A model generated the notes under the pieces. That model did no database searches. It was not told the DNA's origin and was given only the letters and a program-made list of their open reading frames with translations. This document shows, piece after piece, positions 11,567 to 23,201 of a stretch of DNA of 37,200 nt. The stretch's first letter is position 1, and the number at the start of each line of letters is the position of its first letter. Position numbers and translations under genes: made by a program. The stretch comes from Lojkania enalia (lineage: Eukaryota; Ascomycota; Dothideomycetes; Pleosporales): assembly GCA_010094045.1 (NCBI GenBank), contig ML986884.1:1-37200 (forward strand). The letters run 5' to 3'.

Positions 11567-13535
11567 AATTATTTTTTTTTCTATCTTAACCTACTTTTCT
11601 ATCTTTATTCTATTTTTATCTCTACTTAACTACTTCTATAATTTCTTTTTTCTATTCTATACTATTTCTCTATCTTATTTCTATTTTTATCTCTATTTAA
11701 CTACTTCTACTCTTTTTTTTTCTATTCTAAACTACTTCTCTAATTTTATCTTAACTCTATCCCTTTTTAACTACTTCTAATCCTTCTTTTTTCTATTTTA
11801 ATCTCCTTTTCTAACTTTATTTTATCTCTACCCCTTTTTAACTACCTTTTATACTTCTTTTTTCTACTCTATACTACTTTTCTAACTCTACTCTAACTTT
11901 ATCTCTTTTTAACTTCTTTCTATACTTCTTTTTCCTATTTTATACTACTTCTTTAACTCTATTCTCTTTTTAACCCCTTTTACCTATTTTTAATCCTTCT
12001 TTTTTCTATTTTACATCCCTTCTCTTATCCTATTTTACTTTTAACCCCCTTTAACTATCTCTACCTTTTCTTTTTTCTACTTTCATCCTATTTTCTAATT
12101 CTACTCTATTTTTATCTCTATTTAACTATTTCTACCTATTTTTTTTCTATTCTAATCCTATTTTCTAATTTTATTCTAATTTTATCCCTCTTTAAATGCT
12201 TCTACTACTTCTTTTTTCTATTCTATATTATATCTCTATTTCTATTCTAACCCTAACTCTCTTATATTTAATACTACTTTCTTTTTCTATTTTATCCTAT
12301 TTTTCTAATTCTACTCTAATTTTAATCTTTTTTAACTACATCTAATCCTTCTTTTTTCTACTTTAAACCCCTTTTCTAACTTTCCTCTATTTTTATCTCT
12401 ATTTAACTATTTTTAACTGTCCTTTTTTGTATTTTATATATTTTCTCTAATTCTATTTTACTTTTAACCCCTTTTAATTATCTCTAGCTCTTCTTTTTTC
12501 TACTTTATACTACTTTTCTAACTCTACCCTATTTTTAACCCTATTTAACTACCTCTAATCCTTCTTTTCTCTATTCTATACTACTTTTCTAACTCTACTC
12601 TACCTTTAACCCCTTTTAACTACCTCTACTACTTCTTTTTTCTACCTTATACTACTTTTCTAATCCTACTCTATTTTTAACTCTATTTAACCCTATTTCT
12701 AATCCTTCTTTTTTCTATTTTAATTCCCTTCTCTAATTTTATTCTAGCTCTACCCCCTTATAACTTCCTCTACTACTTCTTTTTTCTATTTTATATTTAT
12801 TCTCTAACTTAATTCTAATTTTAATTCTATTTAACTACTCTTACTTCATCTTTTTTCTATTTTAAACTACTTTTCTATTTTTATTTTAATCTTAACTCTA
12901 TTTAACTATTTTTAATCCTTCTTTTTTCTATTCTATACTACTTTTCTAACTCTATTCTAATTCTAACTCTTTTTAACTACCTCTAGCCTTTCTTTTTTCT
13001 AATTTAATCTACAACTCTAACTCTATTCTAATTCTATCTCTATTTAACTATTTCTACCTATTCTTTTTTCTACTCTATATAATTTCTCTATTTCTACTAC
13101 TATTTTTATCCCTATTTAATTATCTTTACTACTTTTCTTTTTCTACTCTAAATATTTTCTCTAATTCTATTCTAATTTTAACTTTACTTAACTACCTCTA
13201 CTATTTCTTTTTTCTACCTTTAATAACTTTTCTAATCCTATTCTAACTTTATCTCTACTTAAATATCTTTTACTATTCTTTTTCTACTTTATATAGCTTT
13301 TCTATCTCTATTCTAATTTTATTCTTATTTAACTACCTCTACTACTTCATTTTTCTATTTTAAATACCTTTTCTAATTCTACTTCTATCTTTACTTCTAT
13401 CTCTACTTCTATCTTTACTTCTATCTCTACTTCTATCTTTACTTCTATTTCTACTTCTATCTAACTACCTTTAACTATTCTTTTTTCTACTTTAAATCTT
13501 TTTTCTAACTCTATTCTACTTTTAATTCTATCTAN
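11567..13535. repeat. 71-bp polypyrimidine/polypurine minisatellite
   Basis: A tandem array with a period of about 71 bases: the anchor TTCTTTTTTCTA recurs at about 11784, 11855, 11926, 11997, 12067, 12138 and 12209, and onwards to the gap, for roughly 28 units. One strand is almost pure C/T with scattered A, with blocks such as TTTTTTCTATTTTA, CTTTTCTAACTCTA and TTTAACTACYTCTA. Units are diverged. No open frame survives, and 71 is not a multiple of three, so a protein repeat is unlikely. Long mirror-like polypurine strands can form triplexes and stall polymerases, which may explain the assembly gap that follows. Confidence 0.9.
13381..13464. repeat. Seven 12-bp units within the minisatellite
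   Basis: Units of ACTTCTATCTTT alternate with ACTTCTATCTCT from 13381 to 13440, and two degenerate units follow (13441-13464). The alternation makes a 24-bp higher-order repeat. This is a local expansion of the CTTCTATCT-type segment of the 71-bp unit. Confidence 0.9.
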
Positions 13536-14524
13536 NNNNNNNNNNNNNNNNNNNNNNNNNNNNNNNNNNNNNNNNNNNNNNNNNNNNNNNNNNNNNNNNN
13601 NNNNNNNNNNNNNNNNNNNNNNNNNNNNNNNNNNNNNNNNNNNNNNNNNNNNNNNNNNNNNNNNNNNNNNNNNNNNNNNNNNNNNNNNNNNNNNNNNNNN
13701 NNNNNNNNNNNNNNNNNNNNNNNNNNNNNNNNNNNNNNNNNNNNNNNNNNNNNNNNNNNNNNNNNNNNNNNNNNNNNNNNNNNNNNNNNNNNNNNNNNNN
13801 NNNNNNNNNNNNNNNNNNNNNNNNNNNNNNNNNNNNNNNNNNNNNNNNNNNNNNNNNNNNNNNNNNNNNNNNNNNNNNNNNNNNNNNNNNNNNNNNNNNN
13901 NNNNNNNNNNNNNNNNNNNNNNNNNNNNNNNNNNNNNNNNNNNNNNNNNNNNNNNNNNNNNNNNNNNNNNNNNNNNNNNNNNNNNNNNNNNNNNNNNNNN
14001 NNNNNNNNNNNNNNNNNNNNNNNNNNNNNNNNNNNNNNNNNNNNNNNNNNNNNNNNNNNNNNNNNNNNNNNNNNNNNNNNNNNNNNNNNNNNNNNNNNNN
14101 NNNNNNNNNNNNNNNNNNNNNNNNNNNNNNNNNNNNNNNNNNNNNNNNNNNNNNNNNNNNNNNNNNNNNNNNNNNNNNNNNNNNNNNNNNNNNNNNNNNN
14201 NNNNNNNNNNNNNNNNNNNNNNNNNNNNNNNNNNNNNNNNNNNNNNNNNNNNNNNNNNNNNNNNNNNNNNNNNNNNNNNNNNNNNNNNNNNNNNNNNNNN
14301 NNNNNNNNNNNNNNNNNNNNNNNNNNNNNNNNNNNNNNNNNNNNNNNNNNNNNNNNNNNNNNNNNNNNNNNNNNNNNNNNNNNNNNNNNNNNNNNNNNNN
14401 NNNNNNNNNNNNNNNNNNNNNNNNNNNNNNNNNNNNNNNNNNNNNNNNNNNNNNNNNNNNNNNNNNNNNNNNNNNNNNNNNNNNNNNNNNNNNNNNNNNN
14501 NNNNNNNNNNNNNNNNNNNNNNNN
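13536..14524. other. Assembly gap (989 N)
   Basis: Unknown sequence. Satellite-like bases lie immediately left of it, and 14525-14540 to its right is also satellite-like, so the gap probably hides more of the 71-bp array. The true length may differ from 989. Confidence 0.95.
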
Positions 14525-14540
14525 CTATTCTATATTCTAC

Positions 14541-17500
14541 TATATAAAGAGTATAATTCAAATACTAACTACTATTATATTACTAAAATACTCTCTCTAA
14601 ACCCGTTAAAAGTACCTCTTCCCTAACTACTCTATATATACCTTTTAATCCCTACTAAATTCCCCTAAGTAGCTATACTATTAGATTATCTAAGCCTCCT
14701 CTTTAACTTCTACTACTACTTAAGCTAGTAGTATTATTATATTTAGCTACTAATATTAATTACTTATATCTAACCTAGTATTATTAGTAGTTATAACTCT
14801 CTCCCCTATTGCGTATTTTTATCTGAAATCTATCTAGCTTAACTCTATTTATTTTAGACTACGCTATATACTATATTATTTTATATCTCTACTATTCCTC
14901 TATCTCTATCTCTTCTATTATCTAGTATACCGCGTATCCTTCGCGTAGCTCCTCTAGTACTTCTTAAATCTACTACTACGCTAAACTTACTTTATACTAC
15001 TTATTCTACTACTTACTAATACCCTCTCTATATTAGTTATATCTAGCTAACTCGATATTATTATAACTTACCTACTTCCTGTTAAGATAGCTACTTATTA
15101 ACTTTTACTAACACCTACTATCTATAATAAACCTCCCCATCGCTTATACATCTAGCTTCTCCTCCTTTTATTCTATCCTTTACTCCACCTCGCCCTCCTC
15201 TATAAGAATTACCGAATCTACCCGCTTACCTATCTATCTATTATATTTACTCTCTTAAGTAAAGTTAATTATACTCTATAGTATCCCTATATATAGTATA
15301 AATATAATCTCTAGAAAATCCACCCCTATACTTAATACTAATATAGCTACTATAAGCTTACCTTCTTTAAGCTATTCCTCTAACTACCTAGCTCGCTCTA
15401 TATCTCTAGTATAATAGTACCTACTATCTAGTACTTTAGCTATTACTTTATATTACGCTTTACTATAGTAGTATACTACCTCTTTCTTCCTTTATTCTCT
15501 AAACTGCTGTACCTACTACTAATATATTACTAATACTATCTTTTATACCTACCTCTATTTATACTATAATACTAAATATTATATATTTAGTTATACTATA
15601 TTTACTTAGATATATATTATATACTAAACTAATATACTCTCTTTTAACTTAACCTCTTATACTAGTAGTAGTATTACTATAAGTAGTACTACCGGGTATA
15701 GTAGCAGTTATAGATTCTTCAGCTTTACTAGCTTTAGCTACTAGTTACTTAACGTAAAGATAAGATAATATTCGTCTACTATAATCCGCCGCAGTAGCTT
15801 CTTACTATTAAGTATCCCTATATAGCTAATAAAATTCCTATTACTTATTATATCGCCTGCTATATCTATATTAACTACTACTACTACTATTAGATTACTC
15901 TTACTATACTTCTATTCTATATAGTTAATTCTACTCTCTTAAATCCACTTAACTAAGTTCTTAATAAGCGTCCGGTACGGTACTACTACTACTATTACCC
16001 TATATTAATCTAAGTAAGCTAGTACGGTAAATAGTAAGCTCTTTTTTCTACTAGTTAAGAGTACTATAATAAGTAGTATCTACCCGCCTAGTACTGTATA
16101 TATTACTTACTCTTATTTAGCTAAATAGAAGCTAACCTCTTCTTATCTAAATACCTGCTGTATTACCTTTTAAAACTCTTTCTCTCTTCTATTTTAAGCT
16201 TATACCTCCTTTTTTTATACTATAAGTTCTTTACTATTATTATTATACTACTACTACTTCCTTACCCTAGTCCAGCCTTAACTACCTATCTACCTTACCT
16301 CTAGTATCTCTTTACCCCTATTAAACTCTAAAAAGTAATACTATAGTATATTAAGTAGCTAGAACGCTTTAATTAAATATATACTAAGATACTTAATAAT
16401 ATTAATTAGTATACTATAATTCTTAATCTCTATCTATATTATCTATATACTTTATAACTCTAATATACTCTCTTCCTCTTTATCTACTTTAGCTTCTTTA
16501 ACTTTCTCTATCTTATTCTAATATCCTTTACTAAATAACTCTCTAACTACTTTTCTACTAATACTAACAGTTGTATATTAGTAGTCTAGTATATATAGCT
16601 TAATATCTACCTACTTACTAGTTATATACTTAAGTATGTATATTAGTTAGTTTATCTTCTATAGCCTATATTAATCCGCTTATATATAGTTGCTAAAGCT
16701 GCTACTAAGTACTTTAATATTTAGATACTCTTAAAATAGCTGTATATAAGCTAAATATACTACTATTATCTATTTTAGCTATAGCGGTAGAAAGTACGGT
16801 ACTATCTTTAACTTATTCTACTAGGATTATAATTTATAATAGTAGACTACTATTATAATCTATTTATCTACTATAAAGATATTATAGTCTTATAGTACTC
16901 TATTATAATACTATATTATTATAATCTCTAACTTTTATCTAGACTACCCTAAAGTTATATATATATTAACTATTAGTAGTTCTAAGAAGTAATCTATCTA
17001 CTATAAGTACTATTTTACCTACTACTTATTTTATAAGCCGTTTCTTAACTAGAGTTATTAACTAGTTTCTATCTATCTAGTCTAAGTAAGTATCTATTTA
17101 AATCTATTATTAAACCGATTATTATAATAATAAATAAAAGATATACCCTACTATATAAATATAAAATTATTAATAAGCTATTCTAGCTAGATAGTAAACT
17201 AGTCCTTAGTTCTAGCTGTCTAATACAGCTCCTACTAAAATATTTCTTCTATCTTAACTACTATATCCTGCGCTATCTTATAGAACTAGCTAATATAGAT
17301 TAGCTAGCTATTAAAATAGAACGTCTTTTTATTCTTTAACTAGTAAATATTACTTAAATTACCAGCTGTTAGTATAATAAACTTCCTATATACTAGTAAG
17401 TTAATTATCTTACTTATTAGACTAAACAACCTATTAGCTAGAAACTTCTACTATATAAGTAGAAAATACTTCTAGTTTTTATCCATCTACTCGTCGCGTT

Positions 17501-19222
17501 CTATTACTAGAAGTAGCTTTTCTACATCTAGTACACGTACGTAGTATACTACGCTAGCTAGTATATATAAGTAGTTCTTTGCTATATATAAGCGGTCTAT
17601 TTTAGCATTAATCTCTAGTATAGTAAGAAAATAGATAAGTTTACTATTAAATAGCCAATCGCCTATTAATTAAAAAATAAATAATATAAGTATATCTAGT
17701 AGTACCTTAAGCTAAACGTTTTTACTATCCCTATCTAATATAACCTATAGTATTATTACTAGTTTCTTCTACTTATTTTACTAACAGAATAGCTCACGTG
17801 CGTCTTCTATCTAATCTACTTCTTTCTTCTTATAGTATCTATAATAGGGGCTGCTATTACTATTATTATTGCTATTAGTACTACTTCTAACCCTACTAGA
17901 CCTAGAACTTGTACTATTATCTAATACTATACTATTATTATTACTATTATTACTATTACTACTATAGTTAAACTATATAGCCTAAGCTTCTTTATTAGTA
18001 ATAATATAGAGAAAGTAGTAGATGAACTTAATAATATAGCTAGCATATACCGCTTAATTCTTAGAGTTCTATAGTTAAGTAAGTAAACGCCTATCTACCT
18101 TATATTACTAAGTACTCTTAAACTACTATCTCGTCTCTTATATAAGTAATAATAACCCTCTAATACTCTACTTAACTAATAGTTTAACCAGCTTTACCAC
18201 CTACTAAAGTTTTATCTTATCTTAGTTAGGCAGCCGGATCTAATATATAAAATATACTCGATTCTGTTTTACTAGATACTCTAGCTACCCTATCTACTTA
18301 AACTACCTAGTTTTATTAGTCTTTACTACTTCCGCATTTATAACCTATATCTTCTCTTCTTCCCTCTACTTTATAAGCTTAAACCTAGCTAACTAATTAT
18401 ATATAATATCAGCCTCTATATAGAGAATAGCTAGCTTATAGTTATAGCTATCTATATTAATAATAAAATATTACTATAGTCTACTAGTTTAAAAGAATAT
18501 CTATATTTTAATCTTTTAATAGAGCCTACTTTTATTACCTATTTATACCTACTTATACTTCTTCTTTAGATATATATATAGTATATTAATGTTAGTAGTA
18601 ATATAGTATCTAGATTACTTATACTAGAACCTATTTAACAGCTTTTCTAATTCTAGTATTAGTTGCTTAAATAGTATAGATAGCTAGATGTTCTTTACTA
18701 GTCTAATTAGCTACTAATAAGTATACTTAATAATTACCCTCCTCTACTCTATTATTATATTATAATAGTACTGTAAATATATATTAATATTTAATATAGT
18801 AGTTATATATTTCTTATATATTAGAACGTAGTACTTAGATAAATAGTAGAAATAGTTTTTAATATCCTCTAGTAATAGCGCTATTCTACTTACTTATATA
18901 TAAGTCTTCCTACTATAAATATAGTATTATACCCTTAGTTTAAGCGTCTATATATCTTAGTAGAACTATATCCTTCTAGCTTTATTATAGCTCTATACTA
19001 GTACGGGTACGATAATATAGTATTATAAGTAGAATAAATAGACTCTACTAAATAGTTTTTATATATAAAGTATTATAGTTAAAATATTAGTTGTAAATAA
19101 ATTAGGGGGGTAATAGTTAGACAAATCACCCCCTTTTAACAACCTATTTCGGGTATAGTACTATAGTACTATATCTAATCTATTATAAATCAGGCCTAAT
19201 TTATTATCTTATATTAGATAGG
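14541..19222 (-). repeat. Repeat A, copy 2
   Basis: Second copy of the 4.7-kb helicase repeat, same orientation as 1-4706. It starts straight after satellite-like bases (CTATTCTATATTCTAC at 14525-14540) and ends at the shared terminal bases ATTAGATAGG (19213-19222), beyond which the transposon P1 begins in mid-gene. Length is slightly shorter than copy 1 because of small deletions. RIP has hit partly different sites from copy 1, so the two copies complement each other as evidence for the ancestral sequence. Confidence 0.9.
14990..18920 (-). pseudogene. RIP-killed telomere-linked RecQ-type helicase with DUF3505-like N-terminus (copy A2)
   Basis: Same gene and order as in A1: DUF3505-like part (about 18920-18370), Ser/Asn-rich linker (about 17990-17855), conserved middle region, then helicase motifs down to about 14990. 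Motif II reads DEYY (15765-15776), keeping the Glu that A1 has lost, while Walker A (about 16035-16055) reads TSRKKS and is more damaged than A1's TGRGKS. The His and Cys of DECH are Tyr in both copies. Stop codons at former Trp and Gln positions rule out a product. Borders are transferred from copy A1 by alignment and are approximate. Confidence 0.85.
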
Positions 19223-20415
19223 ACTTTTATATAAGTATTAATTATAACCTAAATTTATATATATTATTTAGAGTTTTAGACTATTAGAAGTCTTTTTATA
19301 AAAGTAGTTTTAGTAGAATATATAATTATATATTAAGATAATTTAATATAATCTATATGTTTAGAAGAATAATTTCTATTACTTTAAAAGCTTTTTAATA
19401 GTTCTTATATATAAATATATTAAAAAACGCGTTTTTAAAAGCTAGAAGAAAATCTTCTTTATTAATATAGTTAATATATTAGTATACTAAGTCTTATATA
19501 TACTATAAATATTTTAGCTTTAATAGTAAGAAGTAAACTATATTAAAAGGCTAAAGTATATATAATAAATAAGAAGGTATATAAAGTATTAGGATCTTTT
19601 ATATAAGGTAGTAATTTTTAAATTCCTAGTTAAGGTAGCTTTTATAGCTGTCTAAAATAAGTAGCTTATATAATTCTATTTAATATATCTTTATATATTT
19701 ATTAAAGTATTTTAGCTATTTAAGATTAAATATATTATTTATCTAGCTATTCTTAGAAACTAAAATTTTCTAATTATATAATATACCTACTTCTTTATAC
19801 TATATAGAAATATAGATATATCTTTTATAAATAATAAATAGTAGAGTTATATATATAGTAGTAGAAATGTTCTAGATAACTATAATCTACTTATAATTAT
19901 CTAACTATATAAGAGTAGGCTTTATTTAATATTTTAAATTTATAATAACGTTTATAGTACTAATAATACTTATTTAAAAGCCTATTTTATTAAAGTTGTA
20001 GATATTATTATTATATATATTATATTTTACAATTGTATCTTATATAAGCTTAAACTATATATTAAAAATCTCTAGATTCTCTTATTTTATTTTTTAATAA
20101 TCTTTTATTTAATTAAAAGCTATTTTAAACTTATTTATACGCGCTATAAATTATATAAACTAATACTTTTCTATAAGTATTCTATTATATATATCTAATA
20201 GTTTATCTACTATATCTACTACCTTATATAGTTAGGGCGTAAATTCTTATAAATTAAGGTTAAGAATATATTATATAATTGTTTATTCTTTAATTATTAT
20301 AAGCTTCTAGTAATATAGTTATATATAAGAGTAAAACGCGATTTTATAAAGTTGAGTAGAAAGTTGTTAATATTATATATTAAAAGCTATAGCAGTATAT
20401 TATACGCTTTTAAAC
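19223..20415 (-). pseudogene. Decayed pogo/Fot1-like transposase (P1)
   Basis: Minus-strand frame from about 20415 to the A2 border, with no indels seen but many TAG/TAA codons. It begins with a helix-turn-helix, then a CENP-B-like DNA-binding half (about 20300-20060, including FIARINKFK). The transposase core starts at about 20000 with DIYNFNKIGF, where DIYNFDETGF is expected, so the first catalytic Asp is Asn. It continues through LLILDSYKSY (expected LLILDGHKSH), PSYLLYIL (expected PSHSSHIL) and a C-terminal AFKNAFFN region. The LLILD Asp is still present. The C-terminal tail is removed by the A2 junction. The family excises and inserts DNA at TA sites by a DD(E/D) transposase; this copy is inactive. 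Confidence 0.85.
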
Positions 20416-20532
20416 TAGTCTAATTTATACACCTATAAGATAAGCTTAATTCTACCTTCTTATTAAATTAATAGAAGGTTATATTATAGATTTATTATAG
20501 TTTGTATATAGTATTTATAATACTAAAAAAAA

Positions 20533-20565
20533 GTGGCCGCTTTAATAGTTTAGCCGCTTTAATAG
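20533..20565. repeat. Terminal direct repeat of P1
   Basis: GCCGCTTTAATAG occurs twice, at 20536-20548 and 20553-20565, 17 bases apart. Such duplicated GC-rich motifs at the end of pogo/Fot1 elements could be transposase-binding sites. It is less RIP-mutated than its surroundings. The opposite terminus is missing, so an inverted repeat cannot be confirmed. Confidence 0.5.
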
Positions 20566-20574
20566 TAGAATATA

Positions 20575-21180
20575 TTACCTCTACTATTTCTTTTTTCTAT
20601 TTTAAATATCTTTTCCAATTCTATTTTAACTCTAACTTTCTTTTATTACTTTTAGTACTTCTTTTTTCTATTTTAAATAGTTTTCTTAACTTTACTTCTA
20701 TTTCTACTTCTATCTAACTATTTCTAGCTATTCTCTTTTCTACTTTAAATATCTTTTCTAATACTATTCTAACTTTTACTCTATTTAACTACCTCTACTA
20801 CTTCTTTTTTCTATCTTAAATAGCTTTTCTAATTTTACTCCTATTTCTACTTCTATCTAATTATTTCTAACTATTCTTTTTTCTATTTTAAATATCTTTT
20901 CTTATTTTATTCTACTTTTAACTCTCTTTAATTACTTCTAATTCTTTTTCTAATTTTACTTCTACTTTTAACTCTATCTAACTACTTCTATACTTCTTTT
21001 TTCTACTATAAAATCTTTTTCTAATTCTACTTCTATTTTTAATACTATTTAATTATTTCTACTACTTTTATTTTCTTTTCTAAATTACTTCTCTAATTTT
21101 ATTTCTATTTTTAACTCTTCTTAACTATTTTTATCTATTTTTTTTCCATTATAAATATTTTTTCTTACCTTTTTTATACT
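20575..21180. repeat. Second block of the 71-bp minisatellite
   Basis: The same polypyrimidine units as at 11567-13535, in the same orientation: the TTCTTTTTTCTA anchor recurs at about 20588, 20659, 20731, 20802 and 20874. Units become irregular towards 21180. The block starts immediately beyond the terminus of P1. Confidence 0.85.
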
Positions 21181-21440
21181 ATTATTATAATTTATTCTAT
21201 TTTTTACTTTTAAAATTTTATTATATAATTATATTAATTTTTATTTAAATAACTATATTAATTTTTATCTAAATATATTATTTATATTACTATAACTATT
21301 TTTATATTTCTTTTCTTTTTTTTCTATTTTATCTTTTTTTTATAATATTATCTTCTTTTTTATATTATTTTCTATTTCTTTTTTCTTCATTTTATTATAA
21401 TATATATTTATATTTCTACTAAATATTTTCTCTATTAATA
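21181..21440. other. AT-rich low-complexity stretch
   Basis: Almost only A and T with short repeated phrases such as ATATTAATTTTTAT at about 21222-21270, followed by T-rich runs. I see no gene or element border in it. Confidence 0.6.
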
Positions 21441-21449
21441 TATAGTATA

Positions 21450-22990
21450 AGCGAGCTAATACCTAAGTAAGCTAATTATAATATTAAGACTATACTAATA
21501 TTGCGACTACTTTTTATAAAATATTATACTTTCTTATATTTTATTATACTATATAGTATAGTAGCCTATTCTTCTATATCTATAGTATTATTTTTATACG
21601 TCCGCGAGTTATATCTAGCCTTACTATACTATTTATAGTATCTTTAAGTTAGCTGGTCTCTATTAATATACGCCTTTTTCCTACCGTTCTTTCTATTAGT
21701 ATAAGTGCTAAACTCTTTTAGAGTAGTTAATTAAGTACTTTCTTTAATTATTAGGTTACCTTTCTTCTATATATACTTTCTTTTATATAATCGATATTAT
21801 ATAGCAGCCTTATTAACTATTTAAAGCTTAGTAACCTAAGTATATAATAGTACGTTTTTATATATTATATATATAGTACTCTTTATAAACTATTTAAATA
21901 CTTCTACTATTAAAATAAATAAGCTATCTAGATACTTTTAAACTTTTAATTAAATATATATAGATTAAGACTTAAATTTAATAGGATTACTTAGTATTTT
22001 TAACTTTTAAAGGGTATCTTCAACTATAGAAGGTATTAGTATATATAGTCGAACTTTAAGCTTTAATAGTACTATATCTAGGTTAAATAGAACTAGACTA
22101 GTACTTTAAAAGCTACTTAAGATATTATTCTTTATAATTGCTATATTAAAAGCTGCTTTAAAATAGGATAAAAACTCGATTTTTATAATATAGTTAATAT
22201 AACCGCATATTAGCTACTTAACTTAGCACCTATATATAGTCTTTAAAGGCGAGAAATAACCTATATCTAGTAGCTATAATAGATATAATAAATATAAAGG
22301 TATATAGAGAGTAATAATATTCTTTTCCTTATAAAGCTGCTTAAATTTAAGTAAGTTATAGTTTTTATAGCTGTTAAGAATTAGCAATTAATATATACTA
22401 ATAGTATAATCTTTTATATATATATTAAAGTACTTTAACTATTTAATACTAATATTATTTATTATCTAGCTGTTATTAGTAACCTATATAGCCTAGGTTA
22501 GTAGAATATTATCTTCTTTATACTATATAGAGAGGTAGTAGGTGCCTATAAAGATAATAAAAGGTAGTATTATCTATTCTATTACGTTAATACCCTAGAT
22601 AACTATAGTCTACTTATAATTACCTAGTTAAAGCTGCTTTAGTTAATTCTATCTCTTAGAGCTAGTAATTACTACTTCTATTAATATTATACCTATTATA
22701 AAGTCTAATTTATTAAAGTTATATATATCTTTATTAATAATATTATACTTAGCTTTTATATTCTATATAAAGTAGAACTAGTCTCTTATAATCTTAAGAT
22801 TCTTATATTTAGTTCTTAAATAGTTATACTTTTAATTAAATTTAATCTTAAGCTTAAGTATATATTTAATAAAGTTTTCTACTCAATTCTATTTAATCTA
22901 GTATTACTAACCTATATACTGCTAGTATATATAATAACCGCCGTCGCAGTCGTATATACACCGGGGCCTTATTTATATTAGGTTAATTAG
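21450..22990 (-). pseudogene. Decayed pogo/Fot1-like transposase (P2)
   Basis: Minus-strand frame of about 510 codons, the usual size for the family. The CENP-B-like DNA-binding part is at about 22900-22780 (VENFIKYILKLKIKF). The core begins with DIYNFNKLDF (expected DIYNFDETGF; about 22725), and continues through YYLSI near 22545, LLILNSYKNY (expected LLILDGHKSH; about 22385) and LLDIGYFSPLKTIYR (about 22255), then AFNIAI and VLFNLDIVLLKL. Both quoted catalytic Asp positions read Asn. The tail to about 21450 is poorly conserved. It is clearly related to P1 but a different element. Its 5' side is about 200 bases from the insertion site of element C. Terminal inverted repeats were not recognised. 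Confidence 0.85.
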
Positions 22991-22999
22991 AGGTAGTAG

Positions 23000-23201
23000 C
23001 TTTAGTAAAGAGAGAGTATTAGGTTCGCCGGTTCTTCTAATATAATAAGTATATTTAGAAGTCTAATAGAGTAATAAGATAAATCTGCGAGAATAACTAT
23101 AAAGGATTTAATCTAAGTAAAAAGATCTTCTATCTTATATAGCTAAGTCTAAGACTATTAAGTCTAGCCTATTAGGTCCGTTAGGTCTATCAGGTTCGCT
23201 C
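23000..23201. other. Unassigned RIP-degraded flank of element C
   Basis: AT-rich, RIP-like sequence between P2 and the 5' LTR of C. It includes a short repeated phrase (TTAGGTCCG, TTAGGTCTATC at about 23173-23192). Joined across C it continues at 28711. It may be the upstream end of P2 or the outer edge of D; I cannot tell. Confidence 0.4.
23197..23201. repeat. 5-bp target site duplication CGCTC (left)
   Basis: CGCTC directly precedes the 5' LTR of C and is repeated directly after the 3' LTR at 28706-28710. Five bases is the usual duplication made by Gypsy integrases. Confidence 0.9.

Larger units (their letters stand above)
19223..20567 (-). mobile_element. pogo/Fot1-like DNA transposon P1, 3' end missing
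   Basis: A Tc1/mariner-superfamily element of the pogo/Fot1 type. Its right end carries GTGGCCGCTTTAATAG followed by a second AGCCGCTTTAATAG copy (20533-20565), a GC-richer terminus next to satellite sequence. The transposase gene runs leftward from there. The left terminus is absent: the coding frame is cut at 19222, where repeat A2 begins. No matching inverted terminus was found at the left side. Confidence 0.75.

Noticed and set aside
13461..14561. Long minus-strand open frame of 366 codons
   Set aside because: It consists mostly of the N gap; the real bases at both ends are satellite and the edge of repeat A2.
20502..20717. 71-codon plus-strand frame
   Set aside because: It spans the P1 terminus and polypyrimidine minisatellite; the hydrophobic translation is a product of TTT/TCT/CTA-rich DNA.
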